Source: an uncultured Mycoplasmatota bacterium (lineage in GTDB: Bacteria; Bacillota_I; Bacilli_A; RF39; UBA660). From it: a DNA stretch of 64,000 nt. Numbering within the stretch: the stretch's first letter is position 1; each line of letters begins with the position of its first letter. Under the pieces are notes generated by a model. That model worked only from the letters and a program-made list of their open reading frames with translations, did not search any database and had not been told where the DNA came from. The translations under genes and the position numbers were made by a program. Location of the stretch: positions 4,292 to 68,291 of the forward strand of contig URIY01000001.1 of NCBI GenBank assembly GCA_900547995.1. The letters are read 5' to 3'. Shown in pieces: positions 46,552 to 55,518 of this stretch.

Positions 46552-46774
46552 TGTGGAAAATTATTTCCCAGGCAATAATAAATTAACTAAATCACAGCAT
46601 ATTCACATATTTTTCCACAAGGTAAAGTCTTTAAAAATAAAGAAAAAAGCTAATAATTAACATTAACTGTGGAAAAAATATTAACTATGTGAATTGAAAT
46701 ATATAAAGTTTTCCACAAATTATGTGAATTTAAAATAAAACCTTTAATTTTTAACAAAAAAAGTATGTGGAAAA
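46552..46774. other. oriC: five DnaA boxes of the TTTTCCACA type
   Basis: TGTGGAAAA or its complement TTTTCCACA occurs at 46552, 46611, 46668, 46709 and 46766, spaced 40-60 bases, in a very AT-rich spacer between dnaA and rpmH. TATGTGAATT is repeated twice near the middle (46686 and 46731). All genes point away from this region on both sides, as expected for the replication origin. Apart from origin elements and the rpmH promoter, the 420-bp spacer contains no gene. Confidence 0.88.
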
Positions 46775-46813
46775 CTATTTTATCAAAAAAATTATATAAC
46801 TTTCAAAAAATGT

Positions 46814-46843
46814 TTGACAATTTAGAAGAATATATTATATAAT
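46814..46843 (+). promoter_or_regulatory. Promoter of rpmH-rnpA
   Basis: TTGACA and TATAAT separated by 18 bases, 45 bases before the rpmH start. Confidence 0.8.
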
Positions 46844-46887
46844 TAAGCCAATGGCAATTTTTGACTAGTACAGGAGGTGTTATAACT

Positions 46888-47010
46888 ATGAAGAGAACAT
46901 ATCAACCAAATAATAGAAAAAAAGCAAAAAAAATGGGTTTCTTTGCTAGAATGCAAACTAAAATAATAAATAGTCGTCGTCGCAAAGGACGTAAAGTATT
47001 ATCTCATTAA
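46888..47010 (+). CDS. rpmH: 50S ribosomal protein L34 (short form)
   Basis: 40 residues, begins [20 protein letters not shown] and ends [11 protein letters not shown], as bacterial L34. The usual length is 44; here about four residues of the middle loop are missing (between RMQTK and SRRRKG). CAGGAGGTG precedes the ATG. It starts the rpmH-rnpA-yidC-khpB series next to oriC. Confidence 0.97.
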   Translation: MKRTYQPNNRKKAKKMGFFARMQTKIINSRRRKGRKVLSH

Positions 47011-47020
47011 TTATTTTAAT

Positions 47021-47044
47021 AACGCCACCTAAGAGTGGCGTTTT
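47021..47044 (+). terminator. GC-rich terminator or attenuator after rpmH
   Basis: AACGCCAC pairs perfectly with GTGGCGTT across a 6-base loop, followed by TTAA. The T-run is short, so it may only reduce read-through into rnpA, allowing more L34 than RNase P protein. Confidence 0.75.
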
Positions 47045-47063
47045 AACTTTATGGAGTGATATT

Positions 47064-47399
47064 ATGAAAAAAATTAATATAATAAAGAAAAATGAAGATT
47101 ATAATAGAATAATTAAAAATTGTAAGTCATATAAATATAAAGATTATGTTGCATACATAGAGTGGGTGGATAGTTCAATTTATCATTTTGGATTTTCTGT
47201 TGGTAAAAAAATAGGGAATGCTGTTACAAGAAATAGGATAAAGAGACAGTTAAAATCTATTTTAGATAAAATAACCTTTAAAAATAACTTTAATTGTATT
47301 ATAATTGTAAGGAAAGGTATTTTAGATAAAACTTTTCAACAAATGCAAGATGAATTAAATGAACTTGTGGAATTAATAAAAATAAAAAAGGAGAACTAA
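47064..47399 (+). CDS. rnpA: Ribonuclease P protein component
   Basis: The RNP motif VTRNRIKRQLKSILD (about 54-68) is preceded by FGFSVGKKIGNA; total 111 residues. It assists the RNase P RNA in processing tRNA 5' ends. The ATG has TGGAGTGA upstream. Two bases separate its stop from yidC. Confidence 0.95.
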   Translation: MKKINIIKKNEDYNRIIKNCKSYKYKDYVAYIEWVDSSIYHFGFSVGKKIGNAVTRNRIKRQLKSILDKITFKNNFNCIIIVRKGILDKTFQQMQDELNELVELIKIKKEN

Positions 47400-47401
47400 A
47401 G

Positions 47402-48331
47402 ATGAAGAAAAAAATAATGAGAATATTTTTAACAGTTGCATTAGTATTTACTTTAACTGGATGTACTAAAACATTAAAAGATTCTAATAATAAAATTGTT
47501 AAAAATGAAATAACTGGTCAGAGCCTGCCATCAAATATACTATGTCAAGCAGAGGATGAAAATACAGTTAAACTTTATGAAGCCAATGGTATTGAAATGA
47601 AGAAATTACCAAAATGTACTGATTTCAAAATAACGAGTGGGGGATATGAAGGAATTTGGACTACTATATTTGTAAAACCACTTGCTTGGGTAATTTTAAA
47701 ATTAGGAGCACTTGTTAAAAATTATGGATTATCTATTATTATAATTACTATACTAATTAGATTAATAATGTATCCTATAACTAAAAAGAGTGCTATGCAA
47801 TCAGAAAATTTAAAGAAAGCCCAAAATGATTTACAAAAACTTGAAAAGAAATATGCTGGAAAGCAAGATCAAGAAAGTATGATGCAAAAAAGTCAAGAAA
47901 TGATGTTAATATATAAAAAATATAATATTAATCCAATGTCTGGTTGTATCTTTGCTTTAATTCAAATACCGTTATTCTTTGCCTTCTATGAAGCAATGAA
48001 TAGATTACCAGCCATATTTGAGGGTAAATTTCTTGGATTCCATTTAGGAACAACACCAATAAATGCTATGCAATCAGGAAATTTCTTTTATATCATATTT
48101 ATAGTATTAGTCGTTTTAACAACATATTTCTCATTTAAATTGAATAGTGGAGCAACACCAAGTCCTGAACAAGAAAAGCAAATGAAAATGATGTCCAAAA
48201 TTATGGTTATAATGATTGGTATAACATCAATTACTATGCCAGTTGCTATTGAGGTATATTGGATTTTCAATAGTGGATTTACCATTATTCAAAACTTACT
48301 TGTAAAGAGGAAAAAAGCCAATGTTAAATAA
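47402..48331 (+). CDS. yidC: Membrane protein insertase YidC/SpoIIIJ (lipoprotein form)
   Basis: The signal peptide with lipobox LTLTGC indicates a lipid-anchored N-terminus, as in Gram-positive YidC. The core has five membrane helices: YGLSIIIITILIRLIMYPITKKSA carries the conserved hydrophilic-groove Arg, and MSGCIFALIQIPLFFAFYEAMNRLP, later MPVAIEVYWIFNSGFTIIQN complete the fold. A cytoplasmic helical hairpin (NDLQKLEKKYAGKQDQESMMQK) is present. An insert (about residues 25-75, with a C...C pair) precedes TM1. It overlaps khpB by 11 bases. Confidence 0.95.
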   Translation: MKKKIMRIFLTVALVFTLTGCTKTLKDSNNKIVKNEITGQSLPSNILCQAEDENTVKLYEANGIEMKKLPKCTDFKITSGGYEGIWTTIFVKPLAWVILKLGALVKNYGLSIIIITILIRLIMYPITKKSAMQSENLKKAQNDLQKLEKKYAGKQDQESMMQKSQEMMLIYKKYNINPMSGCIFALIQIPLFFAFYEAMNRLPAIFEGKFLGFHLGTTPINAMQSGNFFYIIFIVLVVLTTYFSFKLNSGATPSPEQEKQMKMMSKIMVIMIGITSITMPVAIEVYWIFNSGFTIIQNLLVKRKKANVK

Positions 48332-48941
48332 GTATATATATGAAGATAAAACAATAGAAAAAGCATTAGAAAAATGTTTAAATGATTTAAATGTTAACAA
48401 AGATGATATTTATTATAAAGAAGAAATTCAAAAGGGAAGTTTATTGAAAGCAAGTAAGGCAATAATAGAAGTTATAAAAAAAGATGATATAAAAATATTA
48501 ATTAATAATTTTATTAAAGAAATAGGAAAATATATTAATTTAACTATTAAAACAGATATATATTTTACAGATGAAAATATTAAAGTAATATTAGATTCTG
48601 AAAATAATGCTGTACTTATTGGAAAAAATGGTAAGATGTTAAATTCAATTCAAACTTTATTAAAAAAACATATAGAAAATGAAACAAGCATGAATTTGAA
48701 AGTTTATATTGATATAGAAAATTATAAACAAAAGAAAATAGAAAATTTAGAAAAAAATGTTAGAAAAATTATTAATGAAGTATTACTAACAAAAATAGAT
48801 GCAAAATTAGATGAAATGAATTCATATGAAAGAAGAATTGTTCATAATATTGTAAGTGAATATGACTTTATCATATCAGAAAGTTTTGGAGAAACTCCTC
48901 ATCGATATGTTGTTATAAAATATGTAGAAGGTAAGGAATAA
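48321..48941 (+). CDS. khpB: RNA-binding protein KhpB/Jag
   Basis: The Jag-N domain is at the start, followed by a KH domain (DSENNAVLIGKNGKMLNSIQ, with GKNG loop) and a C-terminal R3H motif (MNSYERRIVHNIV). In pneumococcus KhpB acts with KhpA on cell-division mRNAs. 206 residues, standard. The coupling with yidC is typical of Bacillota. Confidence 0.94.
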   Translation: MLNKYIYEDKTIEKALEKCLNDLNVNKDDIYYKEEIQKGSLLKASKAIIEVIKKDDIKILINNFIKEIGKYINLTIKTDIYFTDENIKVILDSENNAVLIGKNGKMLNSIQTLLKKHIENETSMNLKVYIDIENYKQKKIENLEKNVRKIINEVLLTKIDAKLDEMNSYERRIVHNIVSEYDFIISESFGETPHRYVVIKYVEGKE

Positions 48942-48971
48942 AACTTACCTTTTAATTTAGGAGGAATGTAT

Positions 48972-49469
48972 ATGGATATAAATGATGATTATTATTTAAT
49001 TGTTAAAGATATTTTAAATTCAGATGAATTTATAAAAAGAAAAAAATATAGACATCATGGTGATATAAGTGTATATGAACACTCTCTAAAAGTATCAAGG
49101 TTATCTTATGAGATTGCCAAAAAAATAAATTTGGCATTAAAACGACAAGTATTTAATGAGTATGATATGGCTATTGGAGCCCTTTTACATGATTTTTACT
49201 ATAAACCATATACAGAAGATCATACTAAAAAGCCTTTCTTTAAGCAACATGGCTTTGTTCATGCAAGAGAAGCACTAGATAATTCTAGAAAATTTTTTCC
49301 ACAGTACATGAATAAGAAAGTAGAAAATATTATTTTAAGACATATGTTTCCTTTAAATATTGTTCCACCTAAATATTTAGAAAGTTGGTTAATAACGCTT
49401 ACTGATAAGTATGTTTCTTTAGAGGTAGTTCCATATTTATTAAAAAAATTAGTAAGGAGTTTTAGTTAA
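48972..49469 (+). CDS. HD-domain phosphohydrolase-like protein
   Basis: HD superfamily residues are visible: RHHGDISVYEHSLKVSRLS, then GALLHDFYYKP (the HD pair), KQHGFVHAREAL, and ILRHMFPLNIVPP. The set H...HD...H...H suggests a metal-dependent phosphohydrolase acting on a nucleotide or RNA end. The frame also has an ATG two codons upstream, but AGGAGG is better spaced for the one at 48972. It overlaps the mnmE start. Specific substrate unknown. Confidence 0.85.
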   Translation: MDINDDYYLIVKDILNSDEFIKRKKYRHHGDISVYEHSLKVSRLSYEIAKKINLALKRQVFNEYDMAIGALLHDFYYKPYTEDHTKKPFFKQHGFVHAREALDNSRKFFPQYMNKKVENIILRHMFPLNIVPPKYLESWLITLTDKYVSLEVVPYLLKKLVRSFS

Positions 49470-50821
49470 TGGAAGATACTATAGTAGCAATTGCCACATC
49501 TTCAGGTGTTGGAGCCATTTCAATAATTAGAATAAGTGGTGAAAAGGCTATTGAAATAGCCAATAAAGTATGTGATATTAATCTTTTAAACAAAAATACA
49601 CATACAATAAATTATGGTCATATTATTGATAAAAATAATATGATTGATGAAGTTTTAATAACAGTTATGCATGCACCAAAAACATTTACTAAAGAAAATG
49701 TTGTGGAAATTAATTGTCATGGCGGAATAGCTGTTACCAATAAAGTGTTAAAAATTTTGTTACAAAATGGATGTAGACTAGCAGAGCCAGGTGAGTTTAC
49801 TAAAAGAGCATACCTAAATGGAAGAATTGATTTATTAGAGGCTGAAGGTATTATGGATATGATAAATGCTAAAAGTGAAAATGCTCGTAAACTAGCCATG
49901 AATACATTAAACGGTAACTTGTCAAAAAAAGTAAAGGAATTACGTGAACCACTTCTAAATATTGAAGCAAATATTAATGTAAATATAGATTATCCAGAAT
50001 ATGAAGATATTGAAGAAATGACAAATGAAATAATATTACCAAGAATTGATAAAATAGAAACAGAAATAAACAAATTAATAAAAGAAAGCGAAAATGGCCA
50101 AATCATAAAGGAAGGAATTAAAACTGTTATAATTGGTAAACCGAATGTCGGGAAAAGTAGTCTATTAAATAGTCTATTAGAAGAAGAAAAAGCCATTGTT
50201 ACAGATATACCAGGAACAACGAGAGATATCGTTGAAGGTGTAATTAATTTAGATGGAATTCTTTTAAATATTATCGATACAGCAGGTATTAGAAAAACCA
50301 ATGATGTTGTTGAAAGCATAGGTGTACAAAAAAGTTTACAATACATTGATAAGGCTGATCTGGTTTTATACCTAATTAATAACAATGAAGAGATAACAAA
50401 AGAAAATTTAGATATTTTAGAAAAAATAAAAGCAAAAAAGTATTTGTTAATTATTAATAAAATAGATTTAGAATCTAAAATAGATTATAATTTATTGAAA
50501 GATGAAAAAATAATTAAAATGAGTATTTTAAATAATAACGGATTAAATGAATTAAAAGAAGAAATAAGAAATATGTATGATTTTGATAAAATAGAACAAG
50601 GTGATTATACATATATATCAAATGCTTCTGATGTAGCCACTTTAAATAATTGTTTAGATAAAATAAATGATATTAAAACGGGTATTTTAAATAATTATCC
50701 AATTGATATTGTTGAAATTGATATTAAAGCATTATGGGATATGCTTGGTACAATTACAGGTGATACATATAAAGATGAATTAATTGACGCATTATTTAGT
50801 AAATTTTGTTTAGGAAAATAG
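49469..50821 (+). CDS. mnmE: tRNA modification GTPase MnmE
   Basis: With MnmG it makes the carboxymethylaminomethyl group at U34 of tRNA. Folate-binding N-terminal domain (IVAIATSSGVGAISIIRISG), then helical domain, then an inserted G domain: G1 GKPNVGKSSLLN, G2/G3 GTTRDIVEG and DTAGIRKT, G4 NKID. The C-terminal CLGK carries the catalytic Cys (FCxGK motif: FCLGK). 450 residues. Its ATG overlaps the HD gene stop. Confidence 0.97.
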   Translation: MEDTIVAIATSSGVGAISIIRISGEKAIEIANKVCDINLLNKNTHTINYGHIIDKNNMIDEVLITVMHAPKTFTKENVVEINCHGGIAVTNKVLKILLQNGCRLAEPGEFTKRAYLNGRIDLLEAEGIMDMINAKSENARKLAMNTLNGNLSKKVKELREPLLNIEANINVNIDYPEYEDIEEMTNEIILPRIDKIETEINKLIKESENGQIIKEGIKTVIIGKPNVGKSSLLNSLLEEEKAIVTDIPGTTRDIVEGVINLDGILLNIIDTAGIRKTNDVVESIGVQKSLQYIDKADLVLYLINNNEEITKENLDILEKIKAKKYLLIINKIDLESKIDYNLLKDEKIIKMSILNNNGLNELKEEIRNMYDFDKIEQGDYTYISNASDVATLNNCLDKINDIKTGILNNYPIDIVEIDIKALWDMLGTITGDTYKDELIDALFSKFCLGK

Positions 50822-50842
50822 GAGATTTTATTCTCCTTTTAT
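50820..50842 (+). terminator. Terminator after mnmE
   Basis: AGGAGA pairs with TCTCCT across ttttat, followed by TTTATT; the mnmE stop lies at its start. The stem is short, so it may be partial. Confidence 0.6.
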
Positions 50843-50870
50843 TGTATTATTAAATAATAGATAGTATAAT
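50842..50870 (+). promoter_or_regulatory. Promoter of mnmG-rsmG
   Basis: TTGTAT and TATAAT separated by exactly 17 bases, 27 bases before the mnmG start. Confidence 0.7.
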
Positions 50871-50896
50871 AAAAAAGTCAAAAGAAGGTGTAATTT

Positions 50897-52768
50897 ATGA
50901 ATTATGAAATAATTGTTGTAGGTGGTGGACATGCGGGATGTGAAGCAAGTTTAGCAGCTTCTAGAATAGGACATAAAACATTATTAGTAACAGGCAATAT
51001 TAAAAATATTGCTGATATGCCATGTAATCCATCAATAGGTGGTAGTGCTAAGGGTATCGTGGTACGTGAAATTGATGCCCTAGGTGGAGAAATGGGACGT
51101 AATGCTGATAAATCATTACTTCAAATAAAAATGCTTAATAATAAAAAAGGACCTGCAGTTCAAGCGTTGAGAGCGCAAGCCGATAAAATTACATATCCAA
51201 AGGAAATGTTAAAAACATTAAATGCAGAAAAAAATTTAGAGATTATAGAGGCATTAGTTAAAAAACTTGTGGTTGAAGATGGCAAAGTAGTCGGTGTAGA
51301 GTTAGAAGATGGCCGAATATTTAATTCTAAATGTGTTATTTTAACTACTGGCACATATATGAAAGCCGATATTTTAGTAGGAGATACTAGAAGAAGAGAA
51401 GGACCACATGGTGAAAAACCTAGTAACTATTTAAGTGAAAATTTGGAAGAATTAGGTTTTCAAATAAAAAGATTAAAAACAGGTACTCCACAAAGAATAG
51501 AAAAATCTTCTATTAATTATGATAATTTGAAGTTGGAGCCGGGGGATGATGATTACCTAACTTTTAGTTTTGATAACAATATTTATTATGATAAAGATAA
51601 ACAAGTACCTTGTTATCTAACTTATACAACTGAAGAAACACATAAAATAATACTTGAGAATTTACATAAATCAAGTATGTATGGAGGACTTAATGATATT
51701 AAGGGAATAGGTCCAAGATATTGTCCTTCTATTGAAGATAAAGTTGTTCGTTTTAAAGATAAAGAAAGACATCAAATATTCTTAGAGCCAGAAAGTAATT
51801 ATTATGATGATATATATATTCAAGGTTTTTCAACAAGTATGCCCCATGACATTCAAGAAAAGATGGTCCATAGTCTTCCAGGATTAGAGAATGCAAAAAT
51901 ACTAAAATATGCTTATGCGATTGAATATGATGCGATATATCCAACACAACTAAAGCAATCACTTGAAACTAAATTAATAGAAAATTTATATACAGCAGGT
52001 CAAATAAATGGCACAAGTGGTTACGAAGAAGCAGCATGTCAAGGTTTAATAGCAGGTATAAATGCATCACTTAAAATAGAGAATAAAGAACCACTCATCT
52101 TAAAAAGAAATGAAGCATATATCGGGGTTTTAATTGATGATTTAGTGACTAAAGGAATAAGAGATCCATACCGTCTTTTAACATCAAGAGCAGAATATCG
52201 TTTATTATTAAGACATGATAATGCTGATTTAAGACTTGGTGAAATTGGTAAAAGGGTAGGATTATTAAGTAATCAAAGATATGAAAAATTATTACAAAAG
52301 AAAAAAGATATAAATGATTTGATGAATTTATTAAAAGAAAGCAAAATTACACCAACAGAAGAAATAAATAGTAAATTAAGTAATATACCAACCAATCCTA
52401 TAAAAGATGGCATAAAACTATATGAATTATTAAAACGACCAGAAGTTAGAATGGAACATATTAAATATTTTATAGATATTCCTTATTCAGAAGAGGTTGT
52501 TAATCAAGTTGAAATAAATATCAAATATGAAGGATATATTTTAAAAGAAGAAGTAGAAGCCGAAAAAATGTTAAAATTAGAAAATAAACCTATACCAGAA
52601 GGAATTGATTATTATAAGATTCATAATTTAGCAAGTGAAGCCAAACAAAAATTATCAGAAGTAAGACCAACATCAATAGGACAGGCAATTAGAATAAGTG
52701 GAGTTAATCCTGCAGATATTTCAATCCTTAGTATTTATATAAAAAAGGAGTATTTTCATGAAAATTGA
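50897..52768 (+). CDS. mnmG: tRNA modification FAD enzyme MnmG (GidA)
   Basis: Partner of MnmE. FAD-binding VVGGGHAGCEASLAASRIG at the N-terminus, followed by MPCNPSIGGSAKGIVVREID. GTYMKADILVGD and the TAGQINGTSGYEEAACQGLIAG segment complete the nucleotide site. The C-terminal domain has RAEYRLLLRHDNADLRL and SEVRPTSIGQAIRISGVNPADISIL. 623 residues, full length. It overlaps the rsmG start by 11 bases. Confidence 0.98.
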   Translation: MNYEIIVVGGGHAGCEASLAASRIGHKTLLVTGNIKNIADMPCNPSIGGSAKGIVVREIDALGGEMGRNADKSLLQIKMLNNKKGPAVQALRAQADKITYPKEMLKTLNAEKNLEIIEALVKKLVVEDGKVVGVELEDGRIFNSKCVILTTGTYMKADILVGDTRRREGPHGEKPSNYLSENLEELGFQIKRLKTGTPQRIEKSSINYDNLKLEPGDDDYLTFSFDNNIYYDKDKQVPCYLTYTTEETHKIILENLHKSSMYGGLNDIKGIGPRYCPSIEDKVVRFKDKERHQIFLEPESNYYDDIYIQGFSTSMPHDIQEKMVHSLPGLENAKILKYAYAIEYDAIYPTQLKQSLETKLIENLYTAGQINGTSGYEEAACQGLIAGINASLKIENKEPLILKRNEAYIGVLIDDLVTKGIRDPYRLLTSRAEYRLLLRHDNADLRLGEIGKRVGLLSNQRYEKLLQKKKDINDLMNLLKESKITPTEEINSKLSNIPTNPIKDGIKLYELLKRPEVRMEHIKYFIDIPYSEEVVNQVEINIKYEGYILKEEVEAEKMLKLENKPIPEGIDYYKIHNLASEAKQKLSEVRPTSIGQAIRISGVNPADISILSIYIKKEYFHEN

Positions 52769-53462
52769 TGAATTTATAGAATCATTACGTAAACTTAATA
52801 TAGATATAACAAGTAGGCAATTGGAACAATTGGAAGAGTATTATAATTTATTAGTAGAATGGAATGAAAAGATTAATTTAACCAGAATTACCCTTAAAGA
52901 TGATGTTTATCTAAAACATTTTTATGATAGTGCTACCATAGTAAAAGTAATTGATTTAAATAAAGTTGATACTTTTTGTGATTTTGGCACAGGAGCAGGT
53001 TTTCCTGGTATTGTTATAAAAATATTATTTCCCCATTTAAATGTTACTTTAGTTGATTCTTTAAATAAGAGAATTAATTTTCTAAATATTGTAATTGAAA
53101 AATTAAAATTAGAAAAAATTGTTGCTATTCATTCAAGAATAGAAGATTTTGCTAGAACACATCGTGAAAAATTTGATTTAGTAACAGCACGAGCCGTAGC
53201 CTCTCTTCCAGTACTGTTAGAATATGCAACAGGTATAATAAAGAAGGATAAATATTTTGTTGCTATGAAAGCAAGTATTGACGAGGAATTAGAACAAAGT
53301 ATTAATGCCCAAAAAACATTAAAAATTAAACTTATAGATAAGAATAGTTTTTTACTTCCAAAAGAAAACAGTGTAAGAAATATTTTACTATTTCAAAAGC
53401 AAGAAAGAACTAATTTAAAATATCCAAGAAATCCTTCAGAAATAAAGAAGAAACCATTATAA
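52758..53462 (+). CDS. rsmG: 16S rRNA (G527-N7)-methyltransferase
   Basis: RsmG/GidB, with LLVEWNEKINLTRI at the N-terminus, the SAM motif FCDFGTGAGFPGIVIKILFP, then DSLNKRINFL, and VTARAVASLPVLLEYA. Loss of the enzyme gives low-level streptomycin resistance in other bacteria. 234 residues. It is coupled to mnmG; a terminator overlaps its last codons. Confidence 0.97.
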   Translation: MKIDEFIESLRKLNIDITSRQLEQLEEYYNLLVEWNEKINLTRITLKDDVYLKHFYDSATIVKVIDLNKVDTFCDFGTGAGFPGIVIKILFPHLNVTLVDSLNKRINFLNIVIEKLKLEKIVAIHSRIEDFARTHREKFDLVTARAVASLPVLLEYATGIIKKDKYFVAMKASIDEELEQSINAQKTLKIKLIDKNSFLLPKENSVRNILLFQKQERTNLKYPRNPSEIKKKPL

Positions 53463-53475
53463 AGTTTCTTTTTTT
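53448..53475 (+). terminator. Terminator of rsmG
   Basis: AAGAAAC pairs with GTTTCTT and runs into TTTTTT. It begins within the last codons of rsmG. Confidence 0.75.
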
Positions 53476-53479
53476 CATT

Positions 53480-53523
53480 TTGGGAAATAATTTATTGAAT
53501 TATTTCCCAAAGTGTAGTATTAT
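53480..53523 (+). promoter_or_regulatory. noc promoter with a 13-bp dyad around the -35
   Basis: A perfect 13-bp inverted repeat TTGGGAAATAATT / AATTATTTCCCAA with a 5-base centre spans 53480-53510. TTGAAT (53495) in its centre and TATTAT (53518) are spaced by 17 bases and make a good promoter. The arms carry GGGAAAT and ATTTCCC, the half-sites of the Noc site in reverse order, which suggests autoregulation. It could also be a second terminator for rsmG, but lacks a T-run. Confidence 0.6.
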
Positions 53524-53561
53524 ATAGATAAGAATAAAAAGAGTGTAGGAGGCTAGTTATA

Positions 53562-55415
53562 ATGAAAGATAATAGGCAAGTAGTAGTATTAAATTTAGAT
53601 GATATTCTACCTAATCGTTTTCAGCCACGTATTAAATTTGATGAAAAGGCTATTGTAGAATTATCAGAATCAATAAAAGAACATGGTGTTATTCAACCAA
53701 TCATTGTTAGAAAAATAGATGATAAATTTGAAATAATTGCTGGTGAAAGAAGATATAAGGCTAGTGTTATGGCTGGTAAAACAACTATTCCAGCTATTGT
53801 TGTTGATTTAAATGATAAAGAAAGTTCGGAAATTGCTTTAATTGAAAATGTACAAAGAAAAGATTTAACTCCAATAGAAGAGGCTATCTCATATCGAAAA
53901 ATATTTGATATGGGAAATATTACTCAAGAGGAATTAGCAGCCAAACTTGGTGTGTCACAATCAACTATTGCTAATAAAATGCGTCTTTTAAATCTTGATG
54001 ATGAAGTTCAGGATGCACTATTAGATGAAAAAATTTCAGAAAGACATGCAAGATCATTATTAAAGTTATCTAAAATGTCAGAACAAAGAGAAATGTTAAA
54101 AAGAATAATAACTGAAAGACTAACTGTTAGAAGAACAGACGAAGAAATTGAAAAGATAATAAAGGGGAATAATATGAATATAATGGATAGTTTTAATAAT
54201 AAAGTTGAAGAACCAATTCAAAATAATATAAATAATAACGAAGGTAATAATAATCCATTTAATATAAATGTGGATTCTAATCAAGCAGTAACTAACACAA
54301 GTACAGAAAATTATAATAGTAATGTTAATAATATAGAAGTATTTGATTTTGCTGATTTTGGAGATAATAATCAAACTGTAAGTCAACCAATAAATAATGT
54401 ACAAGATATTAACATGCCACAATCTCCAATTTTTGAAGATAATAATACATCATCATTTGTACCAAATGAAATTCCAAATGATTTTGTAATGAATAATACA
54501 GGTATGGGAAATGATAATTTTACTAATAATGTTAATCAAAATGTTACTAATAATGTTATGCCTCAAATGCCAATTGTAGATGATACAATTCCAGATATAA
54601 CAAAACAAGATACTGTTGCTAATCCTTTTGTTGAAACTCAAGATGTAGTATCTCAAGGTAGTGCAAATGAACAAGAATTTAGTATGCCACAGGCACCAAT
54701 TATACAAGATAATGAATTCCAAAAAGTTGTTAATGATGATGATGATAATGATAAAACTATAACTATGGAGCCAATTAATATTAATAATCAAAATACGGAG
54801 TTTAATGAATTTACAAATAATCAAGTCCCAACTACTAATTCTTTAGATAATGAAAATGATATACAAGATGAGCCTGAAATTAAACAAGGAAGATTTTTCA
54901 ATATTTTATCTAATGATGTAGATGATGAAACATCAACAAATAACCAAGAAGAAATGTCATTTAATGGCTTTAATAATCAAATGACTGATAATAATATAAA
55001 TAATGCAAATGATAATTTACCTAATAATGAATATATGGTTAATCAAGAAGAAACTAATAATAATATTTTTAATTCTTTTGGTAATTTTGGTTCAATCGAT
55101 AAACAAGTTAATAATCAAGTAAATGATATACCAAATCAAGTAAATTTTGATAATAATATCCCAAATAATACATTTAATTATAATTCAACACCAGTTGAGC
55201 CAGTATATGATGATGTTAATGAAGAACCTGAAAATAATTATAATAATAATGTAAATAATGCCGAAACAGTAGTTGCAGAACCAACTTTAAAAGATATAAT
55301 ATCTATGATAAGAAAGTGTGCAGATGATATAGAAAAACAAGGATTTGAGTTAGATTCTGAAGAATTTGATTTCCAAGATATATATCAAGTAATATTTAAA
55401 ATAAAGAAAAAATAA
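53562..55415 (+). CDS. noc: Noc-type nucleoid occlusion protein with a very long Asn-rich insert
   Basis: ParB-family protein next to rsmG, the Bacillus position of noc. The NTP-clamp part has LPNRFQPR, the CTP-binding GERRYKA (61-67) and ENVQRKDLTPIEEAI. The HTH (ITQEELAAKLGVSQSTIANK, 120-139) carries Gln133, Lys139, Asn144 and Arg161 at the specificity positions; Noc has Gln, Lys and Arg at three of these, where ParB has Arg and Gly. Residues about 205-570 are disordered and dominated by Asn, with MPQxPIxxD repeated three times (about 284, 333 and 374). The last 43 residues (TLKDIISMIRKCADDIEKQG ... QVIFKIKKK) are the Noc dimerisation domain. It is over twice the normal 280 residues and lacks the N-terminal membrane helix of B. 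subtilis Noc. Confidence 0.92.
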   Translation: MKDNRQVVVLNLDDILPNRFQPRIKFDEKAIVELSESIKEHGVIQPIIVRKIDDKFEIIAGERRYKASVMAGKTTIPAIVVDLNDKESSEIALIENVQRKDLTPIEEAISYRKIFDMGNITQEELAAKLGVSQSTIANKMRLLNLDDEVQDALLDEKISERHARSLLKLSKMSEQREMLKRIITERLTVRRTDEEIEKIIKGNNMNIMDSFNNKVEEPIQNNINNNEGNNNPFNINVDSNQAVTNTSTENYNSNVNNIEVFDFADFGDNNQTVSQPINNVQDINMPQSPIFEDNNTSSFVPNEIPNDFVMNNTGMGNDNFTNNVNQNVTNNVMPQMPIVDDTIPDITKQDTVANPFVETQDVVSQGSANEQEFSMPQAPIIQDNEFQKVVNDDDDNDKTITMEPININNQNTEFNEFTNNQVPTTNSLDNENDIQDEPEIKQGRFFNILSNDVDDETSTNNQEEMSFNGFNNQMTDNNINNANDNLPNNEYMVNQEETNNNIFNSFGNFGSIDKQVNNQVNDIPNQVNFDNNIPNNTFNYNSTPVEPVYDDVNEEPENNYNNNVNNAETVVAEPTLKDIISMIRKCADDIEKQGFELDSEEFDFQDIYQVIFKIKKK

Positions 55416-55440
55416 GAAAGAAAATTTTCTTATTTTTTTT
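55411..55440 (+). terminator. Terminator of noc
   Basis: AATAAGAAA pairs with TTTCTTATT, followed by a long T-run; it begins at the noc stop codon. Confidence 0.8.
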
Positions 55441-55518
55441 ATATACTAGGAAAGTTCTTTTAAATTTTTTTAGCAAGAATTTATATACTTATAGTTAATA
55501 AATATAATTGTGCAACGC

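Noticed and set aside
46563..46576. ATTTCCCAGGCAAT in oriC as a second Noc site
   Set aside because: Two of 14 positions differ from the consensus, including one in the central GC core, and the palindrome is broken.
54120..54824. Two minus-strand open frames of 100 and 123 codons in the noc region
   Set aside because: They are antisense to the Asn-rich insert; AAT/AAC codons read in reverse give Ile/Leu-rich open frames by composition. No start signals.
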